DNA of 64,000 nucleotides from Streptomyces violaceoruber (GTDB lineage Bacteria > Actinomycetota > Actinomycetes > Streptomycetales > Streptomycetaceae): positions 62,001 to 126,000 of the forward strand of contig JODI01000009.1 of NCBI GenBank assembly GCA_000720805.1. The letters run 5' to 3'. Numbering within the stretch: position 1 is the first letter of the stretch; each line of letters begins with the position of its first letter. A model generated the notes under the pieces. It was not told the origin of the DNA. It made no database searches and saw only the letters and a list, made by a program, of their open reading frames with translations. This document shows positions 56,787-64,000 of the stretch, piece after piece. A program made the translations under genes and the position numbers.

Positions 56787-57802
56787 GGTCGTTCCCTCTC
56801 GTCCGAGGCAGGATGGCCGGCCGAACGCCGCGGCCAGGACGTCGGCGCCCGCCTGCCGGTGCGGCGGGGCAACCGGCACGTGCGGCACGGCTCCCGACAG
56901 GGGCCACCGCGGTCTCCGGGCCGGCCGGCGGACTCGTGCCCGCCGCGACCTGCTGCCGCGTCCCCGGAGCACCGAGGGGCAGCCCGTACTGGTTCGGACC
57001 GGCACACGGACCGCGGAGTACTCGGCGCACTCGAACTGGCCCCTGCGCACGGAGGACGCGGCTCCCGCCGTGCTCCCAGGGCCGCCCGGAGGGCCGCTCC
57101 GGCCTCCTCCGCGCCCAGTGTGCCGCCGTGATCGGGGCTGCCCCATCGGCGCTCGATCACCCAGGGGCGGGCCCGTCGTACCGGCCTGTTTCTGTTCGGA
57201 CATGCTCTTGCCTCCGTGCTGGTGCGACCTGCGCATCGGGAAGACCGGACGCCTGCTGGTGGGGCCACATGCTCGAGAACGAGAACGAGAGTCGAATGCC
57301 CTCGGTCCTCAGCCTGCCGTCGGGGCCGTATGGCCGCCATGTCTTTAAGCGGGCGGCAAATACGCTAGGTGGCCGGGCATGTTCGCGGGCACGGAGGAGC
57401 CGCGGGTGCCGTGCGCGGGAGCGCTCCCCAACTGCCGCGCCTCGCCTGCCACGCGCCACTCACGAAGAGCAACTCCTTGGCAATGGGGCGCGGTCCGCCC
57501 TGACGATGCCGGTCTCGACGTCATGGGTGCGGGTCCAGCAGCCACCCATCGCGGGGGCAGCGGGGAGCCGGTCGTCCGGCAGTGTCCGGACGAGCGCCTC
57601 GCGGATGAGCGGCCCGATCGCCCGGCTGCGCCGGCTGGTCCGGTTCTTCCTGGCCAAAACAGCAGGTGGACATCTGTCACCCGGTAGCGGCGATCCTCCG
57701 ACGGACGCAGTGATACCGGCAGCTCCGCAAGGCCAAATCAAACGTGGGCGGACTGCCGCCCCGCCCTCGAAGCCGCCGTCGAGGCGGCACGGGAACGACG
57801 AA
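56787..57802. other. About 1 kb without a convincing gene upstream of the right-hand operon
   Basis: On the reverse strand an ATG at 57203 with GGAGG 8 nt before it (MSEQKQAGTTGPPLGD) opens a frame that runs without a stop into the KASIII-like gene, but the sequence is low-complexity. Parts of it (GQFECAEYSAVRVPV) look faintly coding, which suggests either an N-terminal extension or a decayed gene. From about 57250 to 57802 I see no recognisable gene, only fragments such as GCWTRTHDVETGIVRADR on the reverse strand. The operon promoter is probably here, but no clear -35/-10 pair or SARP repeat was found. Confidence 0.5.
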
Positions 57803-57832
57803 GGGGCCGAGCTCATCAGAGCGCTCGGCCCC
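57803..57832 (-). terminator. Hairpin terminator after ychF
   Basis: Perfect 10-bp inverted repeat GGGGCCGAGC/GCTCGGCCCC (57803-57812 and 57823-57832) with a 10-nt loop, 47 nt beyond the ychF stop. It separates the core genome block from the biosynthetic operon. Confidence 0.88.
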
Positions 57833-57879
57833 CGAACCCGCACGCCAAGCGAACGCTTTAACGTGCGGTAATCAAGTGA

Positions 57880-58968
<1,089 letters not shown>

Positions 58969-59189
58969 GGTGCGACTTCCCGGAGTGAGAGGGCTGGCGT
59001 GAGAGGACGGGACCGGGGTCTGTCGGACAGGCCCCTGAGGAGAGGCTCCCGGGAACAGGCCCTGGGCCGATCCACCAGTCTACGGCGTGCCCACGCCCGC
59101 TTCGGCGACGTCTCGAACGCTTGGCCAAGGTCCCGTCGACGGCGTGTCTGAGGAGCGATTTGGCACATTAGCCGACCTAAGTTGGTCCA

Positions 59190-59813
59190 GTGGAGCAACA
59201 CAGGACGCGCCCCCGGCAGTACGGACCGCGACGCGGCACGACCCCTCCCCTGCCCCCGCAGGCCGCACGGGGGGCGAACGGCCGCTCGGCGCGGCCCGGC
59301 AGATCCGGTTCTGCGGGTGGTGCGGGCCGGGAGGGTGCGGGCCGGGGCGGTGCGGTGCCGGCGCGTCGTCCGGCGGCGGTACGGCCGTCCGGACCGCCGC
59401 CGGTCCAGGCCCTGCGGCGGATGCCCAACCCCCGGCTCACGGGGCTCGGCGGCGGACTGTTCTGCGGGACGCTGATGTTCCTGTTCGGCTGCGTCGACGA
59501 CCTGCTCTTCGGGTCCTCGCTGACGGTGTACGGCTTCCTTTTCCTCCCCGTGTGCACCCTGACCGCCCTCTGGATCCGCCGGGTCGATCTGGTGACCGTG
59601 CCGATCGTGGTGCCGATCGCCTTCGCCGTGGGGCTGCTTCCGGTGGCCGAGAGCGGCAGCGGACTCGGAGACCGGCTGATGGGCCTCTTCACCGCCCTCG
59701 CGACCCAGGCGGGGTGGCTCTACGGCGGGACTTTGATCGCCGGCCTGATCGCGACGGTACGGAAGATCCGCCTGATGGCCCGCCGGTCCGCCCGGAACCG
59801 GCCGCCCGCGTGA
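59190..59813 (+). CDS. DUF6542-type membrane protein
   Basis: 207 residues. A basic, Pro/Gly/Ala-rich cytoplasmic N-terminus of about 85 residues is followed by roughly four membrane helices (LGGGLFCGTLMFLFGCV, TVYGFLFLPVCTLTALWI, VTVPIVVPIAFAVGLLPV, AGWLYGGTLIAGLIATV) and a short basic tail. The layout fits a conserved actinobacterial DUF6542 protein usually found beside ychF, ppgK, ispH and xseA in Streptomyces. No function is known to me. GTG start at 59190. Confidence 0.75.
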   Translation: MEQHRTRPRQYGPRRGTTPPLPPQAARGANGRSARPGRSGSAGGAGREGAGRGGAVPARRPAAVRPSGPPPVQALRRMPNPRLTGLGGGLFCGTLMFLFGCVDDLLFGSSLTVYGFLFLPVCTLTALWIRRVDLVTVPIVVPIAFAVGLLPVAESGSGLGDRLMGLFTALATQAGWLYGGTLIAGLIATVRKIRLMARRSARNRPPA

Positions 59814-59856
59814 CCCGTTCCGGGCCGTAACCCGTTCCCGGGCCGTAACACGTTCC

Positions 59857-59886
59857 GGCCGGGGCTCCGGGCTCCCCGCCCCGGCC
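59857..59886. terminator. Hairpin between convergent DUF6542 and ppgK genes
   Basis: Perfect 9-bp inverted repeat GGCCGGGGC/GCCCCGGCC with a 12-nt loop. Just left of it (59814-59855) are two and a half copies of a roughly 17-bp CCCGTTCCGGGCCGTAA-type repeat. Confidence 0.7.
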
Positions 59887-60017
59887 GCCACCCACCGCCC
59901 GGCCCGCCGACCCGCTCGACCGGCCCGGGCGGGCTCGACCCCCCAGGTGGGCGGGCTGTGGCGGGCTGTCGGCACGACGCCCCGGGAAGAGTTACGCCGT
60001 CGGGCCACGCCGCCGGG

Positions 60018-60761
60018 TCAGGACTTCGCCGCCCTCATCGCGGCCCCCACGATCCCCGCGTTGTTCTGCAGCTGCGCCGGGACGATCTCCGCCTGGATGC
60101 CCTCGATGTAGTGGAGGAACTTCTCGGACTTGCGGCTGACACCGCCGCCGACGATGAACAGCTCGGGCGAGAACAGCATCTCGACGTGGGCGAGGTACTT
60201 CTGGACGCGGTGGGCCCAGTGCTCCCACGTCAGGTCCTCGTCCTCCTTGGCCTTGCTGGAGGCGCGCTTCTCGGCGTCGTGGCCGTGCAGTTCGAGGTGG
60301 CCCAGTTCGGTGTTGGGGACGAGGACGCCGTCGACGAAGAGGGCGCTGCCGATGCCGGTGCCGAAGGTGAGCAGGATGACCGTGCCCCGGCGGCCCCGGC
60401 CCGCTCCGAAGTTCATCTCGGCGACGCCCGCCGCGTCCGCGTCGTTGACCACCGTCACCGGCAGGCCGCCCAGGCGCTCGCTGAACAGGGCGCGCGCGTC
60501 CGTGTCGATCCAGCTCTTGTCGACGTTGGCCGCGGTACGGATATGGGATCCGTCGGTGACCACGCCCGGGAAGGTGAGGCCGACCGGCCCCGTCCAGCCG
60601 TGGTGCTCGACGACCTGCCGCACGCCGTCGGCCACCCCGTCGGGGGTCGCCGGGTGCGGAGTCAGCACCTTGAAGCGCTCCTGGGCGAGGTCGCCCCTGT
60701 CAAGGTCCACAGGGGCGCCCTTGATCCCGGATCCGCCGATGTCCACGCCGAAGATCTGCAT
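60018..60761 (-). CDS. ppgK: Polyphosphate glucokinase
   Basis: 247 residues, ROK superfamily. [17 protein letters not shown] at the N-terminus (phosphate-binding), [18 protein letters not shown] (catalytic Asp region), [16 protein letters not shown] and [14 protein letters not shown], then [15 protein letters not shown]. It phosphorylates glucose with inorganic polyphosphate or ATP and feeds glycolysis. Lies 29 nt downstream of ispH on the same strand and is probably co-transcribed with it. Confidence 0.95.
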   Translation of the reverse strand: MQIFGVDIGGSGIKGAPVDLDRGDLAQERFKVLTPHPATPDGVADGVRQVVEHHGWTGPVGLTFPGVVTDGSHIRTAANVDKSWIDTDARALFSERLGGLPVTVVNDADAAGVAEMNFGAGRGRRGTVILLTFGTGIGSALFVDGVLVPNTELGHLELHGHDAEKRASSKAKEDEDLTWEHWAHRVQKYLAHVEMLFSPELFIVGGGVSRKSEKFLHYIEGIQAEIVPAQLQNNAGIVGAAMRAAKS

Positions 60762-60790
60762 GGCCCTACGTTACGACGAACGACTGACAG

Positions 60791-61819
60791 TCACTCGGCC
60801 GAGGCACCTTCCGGGCCGGACGACGAGCCGGCGCCGCCGCGCTGGGCCACCAGCGCCGCCGCCTCCTCGCGCAGGTCGCGGCGGAGTTCCTTCGGAAGTG
60901 AGAAGGTGATGGACTCCTCGGCCGCCTTGACCAGTTCGACGTCGCCGTAGCCGCGCTCGCCGAGCCACTCGAGGACCTCCTCGACGAGCACCTCCGGGAC
61001 GGAGGCGCCGGAGGTGACGCCCACCGTCGTCACGCCCTCCAGCCAGGCCTCGTCGATCTCGCTCGCGAAGTCCACCAGGTACGCCTCGCGGGAGCCGGCC
61101 AGCTTGGCGACCTCGACGAGTCGCTTGGAGTTGGAGGAGTTGCGGGAGCCGACGACGATCACCAACTCGGCCTCCGCGCCCATCTGCTTCACCGCGAGCT
61201 GACGGTTCTGCGTGGCGTAGCAGATGTCGTCGCTGGGCGGGGAGATCAGCTGCGGGAACTTCTCCTTGAGGGCGTCGACGGTCTCCATGGTCTCGTCGAC
61301 GGAGAGGGTGGTCTGGGAGAGCCAGACGACCTTGGAGGGGTCACGGACCTCCACCTTGTCGACGTCACCGGGGCCGTCGACGAGGGTGATGTGGTCGGGG
61401 GCCTCGCCGGAGGTGCCGATGACCTCTTCGTGGCCCTCGTGCCCGATCAGGAGGATGTCGTAGTCCTCGCCCGCGAAGCGGACGGCTTCCTTGTGGACCT
61501 TGGTGACCAGCGGGCAGGTGGCGTCGATGGTGGCGAGGCGGCCGCGCTCGGCCTCCTCGTGGACGACGGGGGCCACGCCGTGCGCCGAGAACATGACGAT
61601 GTTCCCCGGGGGGACCTCCTCCGTCCGTTCGACGAAGATGGCGCCCTTCTTCTCCAGGGTCCGCACGACGTACTTGTTGTGGACGATCTCGTGCCGGACG
61701 TACACCGGAGCGCCGTACTGCTCCAGGGCTTTCTCGACGGCGATCACCGCGCGGTCCACGCCCGCGCAGTAGCCACGGGGGGCGGCGAGCAGGACACGGC
61801 GGCCAGGAGAAGCAGTCAT
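60791..61819 (-). CDS. ispH: 4-hydroxy-3-methylbut-2-enyl diphosphate reductase
   Basis: 342 residues from the ATG at 61819 (an in-frame ATG at 61828 adds MGR). Three iron-sulfur cysteines are visible in [24 protein letters not shown] and [11 protein letters not shown], together with catalytic segments [20 protein letters not shown] and [12 protein letters not shown]. It performs the last step of the MEP isoprenoid pathway, giving IPP and DMAPP. A C-terminal tail of about 30 Ala/Gly/Ser residues is species-specific. It is divergently transcribed from xseA, with 84 nt between starts. Confidence 0.97.
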   Translation of the reverse strand: MTASPGRRVLLAAPRGYCAGVDRAVIAVEKALEQYGAPVYVRHEIVHNKYVVRTLEKKGAIFVERTEEVPPGNIVMFSAHGVAPVVHEEAERGRLATIDATCPLVTKVHKEAVRFAGEDYDILLIGHEGHEEVIGTSGEAPDHITLVDGPGDVDKVEVRDPSKVVWLSQTTLSVDETMETVDALKEKFPQLISPPSDDICYATQNRQLAVKQMGAEAELVIVVGSRNSSNSKRLVEVAKLAGSREAYLVDFASEIDEAWLEGVTTVGVTSGASVPEVLVEEVLEWLGERGYGDVELVKAAEESITFSLPKELRRDLREEAAALVAQRGGAGSSSGPEGASAE

Positions 61820-61903
61820 GCGTCCCATCGTAAGGCCGCGTTCGGCGGGCCGGAGATCGCCTGTGCGCGGGGCGTTGTCGGACCCGGCCGTTACGCTCGC
61901 GGC

Positions 61904-63112
61904 ATGGCTCTCAACACGTCCGCGGAAACCCCTCTGCCCGTCGGTGAGGTGTCGCGGCTCATCGGCGGGTGGATCGACCGGCTCGGGGCCGTGTGGGTCG
62001 AGGGGCAGATCACCCAGCTGTCGCGGCGGCCCGGCGCGGGCGTCGTGTTCCTGACCCTGCGTGACCCGTCGTACGACATCTCCGTGAGCGTCACCTGTTA
62101 TCGCCAGGTGTTCGACGCCGTGGCGGACGTGGTGAGCGAGGGTGCCCGGGTCGTCGTTCTGGCGAAGCCCGAGTGGTACGCGCCGCGGGGGCAACTGTCG
62201 CTGCGGGCCGCCGAGATAAGGCCCGTCGGCGTCGGGGAGCTCCTCGCTCGGCTCGAGCAGCTGAAGAAGTCCCTTGCCGCGGAGGGGCTGTTCGCGGCCG
62301 AGCGGAAGAAACCACTGCCCTTCCTGCCCCAGCTCGTCGGGCTGGTCTGCGGGCGGGCCTCGGCCGCCGAGCGGGACGTCCTGGAGAACGCCCGGCACCG
62401 CTGGCCGGCCGTCCGCTTCGAGGTGCGCAACGTCGCCGTGCAGGGCGTGCACGCCGTGCCGCAGGTCGTGCAGGCCGTGAAGGAGCTCGACGCGCTCGAC
62501 GACGTGGACGTCATCATCGTCGCCCGTGGGGGTGGCAGCGTGGAGGACCTGCTGCCGTTCTCCGACGAGCAGTTGATCAGGACGGTCGCCCAGTGCCGTA
62601 CGCCGGTGGTGTCCGCCATCGGGCACGAGCCGGACAATCCGCTCCTCGACCACGTGGCCGACCTGCGCGCCTCGACCCCGACGGACGCGGCCAAGAAGGT
62701 CGTACCGGACGTGGGCGAGGAGTACGAGCGGGTGCGGCTGCTGCGGAACAGGGCCCGGCGCTGTGTCGAGGCGTTCATCGAGCGGGAGGAGCGCGGACTC
62801 GCCCATGCGCTCGCCCGGCCGTCGATGGAGGACCCGCACCGGATGATCGACGAGCGGGCCGACCAGGTGGCCTCGCTGATCGACCGGGGCCGCCGCACCC
62901 TGGGGCATCTCCTCGACCGCGCCGACTCGGAGCTGACGCACACGCACGCACGCGTGGTGGGTCTCTCCCCCGCCGCGACCCTCAAGCGGGGGTACGCCGT
63001 GCTGCAGAAGACCGACGGGCATGTGGTCCGCGGTCCGGACGAGGTCACGGGGGACGAGGTGCTGCGCGCGCGGGTGGCCGAGGGCGAGTTCGTGGTCCGT
63101 GTCGATGCATAG
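61904..63112 (+). CDS. xseA: Exodeoxyribonuclease VII large subunit
   Basis: 402 residues, starting at the ATG at 61904 ([13 protein letters not shown]). N-terminal OB fold ([20 protein letters not shown] then [10 protein letters not shown]), the catalytic core with [62 protein letters not shown] and [13 protein letters not shown], and the coiled-coil arm before [15 protein letters not shown]. Degrades single-stranded DNA with the small subunit encoded 9 nt downstream. Confidence 0.97.
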   Translation: MALNTSAETPLPVGEVSRLIGGWIDRLGAVWVEGQITQLSRRPGAGVVFLTLRDPSYDISVSVTCYRQVFDAVADVVSEGARVVVLAKPEWYAPRGQLSLRAAEIRPVGVGELLARLEQLKKSLAAEGLFAAERKKPLPFLPQLVGLVCGRASAAERDVLENARHRWPAVRFEVRNVAVQGVHAVPQVVQAVKELDALDDVDVIIVARGGGSVEDLLPFSDEQLIRTVAQCRTPVVSAIGHEPDNPLLDHVADLRASTPTDAAKKVVPDVGEEYERVRLLRNRARRCVEAFIEREERGLAHALARPSMEDPHRMIDERADQVASLIDRGRRTLGHLLDRADSELTHTHARVVGLSPAATLKRGYAVLQKTDGHVVRGPDEVTGDEVLRARVAEGEFVVRVDA

Positions 63113-63121
63113 GGTGGGCGG

Positions 63122-63418
63122 ATGACCGGCAAGGTGGAGGAGACGGCCGCGGTGACCGAGGGTCTCGGGTACGAGCAGGCGCGGGACGAGCTGATCGACG
63201 TCGTTCGGCGGCTGGAGGCGGGCGGTACGACGCTGGAGGAGTCCCTCGCCCTGTGGGAGCGCGGCGAGGAACTGGCCAAGGTGTGCCGACGCTGGCTCGA
63301 AGGGGCGCGGGCACGGCTGGACGCGGCCCTGGCCGAGGAGGAGGGCGACGGCCGGGACCCGGACGGCAAGGGCGGCGACGACGGCAAGGCGGACCGCTAC
63401 GCCGGGGGCGACGCGTAG
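63122..63418 (+). CDS. xseB: Exodeoxyribonuclease VII small subunit
   Basis: 98 residues, longer than many XseB proteins because of an Asp/Gly/Lys-rich tail of about 25 residues. The family pattern [20 protein letters not shown], then [20 protein letters not shown] and [12 protein letters not shown], is clear. Forms the multimeric small-subunit complex on the XseA arms. Starts 9 nt after the xseA stop. Confidence 0.95.
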   Translation: MTGKVEETAAVTEGLGYEQARDELIDVVRRLEAGGTTLEESLALWERGEELAKVCRRWLEGARARLDAALAEEEGDGRDPDGKGGDDGKADRYAGGDA

Positions 63419-63491
63419 GGCCCTTCTGATGGATCTCCGCGGCGTCCCGGCGACCGGGGCTGTGAAGCAGATCACCACGGCCCGCCTTTTG

Positions 63492-63520
63492 TTGAAGGTT
63501 GAACTTCACTGGCGTACGGT
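63492..63520 (+). promoter_or_regulatory. Sigma70-like promoter of the nitroreductase-family gene
   Basis: TTGAAG (63492-63497), 17-nt spacer, TACGGT (63515-63520), about 60 nt before the ATG. TGAAG-N6-CTTCA inside the spacer forms a small inverted repeat that could be an operator. Confidence 0.6.
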
Positions 63521-63581
63521 CGGAGACGTCAACCGGTCCGGCGTCCCCGGATCCGACGTACCTCTCCGAGAAGGTTCACGT

Positions 63582-64000
63582 ATGTCTCTCGTCCTTGACC
63601 CCGCCGCGCAGGACCTGCTCTTCCGTGAGGCCCGCACCGCGAACACCTTCACCGACGAGCCGGTGACCGATGAGCAGGTGCAGGCCATCTACGACCTGGT
63701 CAAGTACGGCCCGACGGCCTTCAACCAGAGCCCGCTGCGCATCACCCTGGTCCGCTCCGCCGAGGCCCGTGAGCGCCTGGTCCAGCACATGGCCGAGGGC
63801 AACCAGCCCAAGACCGCCACCGCCCCGCTGGTCGCGATCCTCTCCGCGGACAACGAGTTCCACGAGGAGCTGCCGACGCTGTTCCCGCACTTCCCGCAGG
63901 CCAAGGACCTCTTCTTCGGCGAGCGCTCGGCCCGCGAGGGCGCGGCCACGCTGAACGCCGCCCTGCAGGCCGCGTACTTCATCATCGGCGTCCGTGCCGC
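63582..64000 (+). CDS. Nitroreductase-family protein, malonic semialdehyde reductase-like (RutE type), 5' part
   Basis: The first 139 codons are present; the gene continues past the right edge. MSLVLDPAAQDLLFREARTA followed by FTDEPVTDEQVQAIYDLVKYGPTAFNQSPLRITLVRS is the conserved start of the RutE/HadB-RutE group, with the FMN-binding serine in NQSPLR. The segment ARERLVQHMAEGNQPKTATA and GAATLNAALQAAYFIIG also fit. It is predicted to reduce malonic semialdehyde or a similar aldehyde/nitro substrate with NAD(P)H and FMN. Preceded by a good promoter. Confidence 0.88.
   Translation, partial: MSLVLDPAAQDLLFREARTANTFTDEPVTDEQVQAIYDLVKYGPTAFNQSPLRITLVRSAEARERLVQHMAEGNQPKTATAPLVAILSADNEFHEELPTLFPHFPQAKDLFFGERSAREGAATLNAALQAAYFIIGVRA

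Noticed and set aside
57460..57843. Possible 127-residue reverse ORF upstream of the right operon
   Set aside because: No recognisable domain, and it overlaps the ychF terminator; treated as non-coding or decayed.

Overview
The window is about 72% GC with strong third-position GC bias. Its right end carries a housekeeping order typical of Streptomyces (ychF, a DUF6542 membrane protein gene, ppgK, ispH, xseA, xseB, a nitroreductase-family gene), so I read it as a Streptomyces or close-relative chromosome. About 57 kb of biosynthetic DNA abuts this core block. Everything here comes from reading motifs by eye; no database search was run. Adenylation (A) domain codes were extracted by hand and compared with codes from memory.

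Left part (1-33 kb): a lipopeptide-type cluster. Reverse strand, 1-17 kb: acyl carrier protein (ACP), ketosynthase (KS), chain-length factor (CLF), ketoreductase and DsbA-family isomerase genes (a type II PKS acyl-chain set), then a 3767-residue NRPS (C-A-T-E-C-A-T-C-A*-T-TE), a small repeat protein, an ABC permease and the start of a P450. Next come LysR and SARP regulators. On the forward strand follow a tryptophan halogenase, an antiporter, a flavin reductase and an FtsX-type ABC exporter. On the reverse strand follow an ArsR-like regulator, a DrrA ATPase, MbtH, a stand-alone Asp-type A domain, a PPTase, a kynurenine formamidase and a tryptophan 2,3-dioxygenase. The halogenase, dioxygenase and formamidase imply chlorokynurenine, and the A2 code of the NRPS resembles a kynurenine pocket. 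The third A domain of the NRPS is gutted, and the free Asp-type A enzyme may load that module in trans.

Middle (33.0-35.7 kb): a two-gene forward RiPP unit. A 62-residue precursor-like peptide is start/stop coupled to a fused ThiF/YcaO cyclodehydratase, and a strong hairpin follows. It has no dehydrogenase, protease or transporter of its own.

Right part (36-57 kb, all reverse strand, tightly coupled): KASIII-like protein, ACP, acyl-CoA dehydrogenase, FkbH-like protein, A-T didomain, KS-(dead AT)-T-C-C* hybrid, FkbK-like dehydrogenase, NRPS C*-A-T-TE and NRPS C-A-T-C. The FkbH/FkbI/FkbJ/FkbK set without a methyltransferase predicts a hydroxymalonyl-type ACP extender.

Regulation: three reverse-strand promoters share SARP-type heptamer repeats (TCAGYGN, about 11-bp period) followed by exactly 7 nt and an xAxxxT -10 hexamer. 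They lie before the type II PKS ACP gene, before the SARP gene and before mbtH. I saw none before the right-hand operon, so the right part may be a separate cluster.
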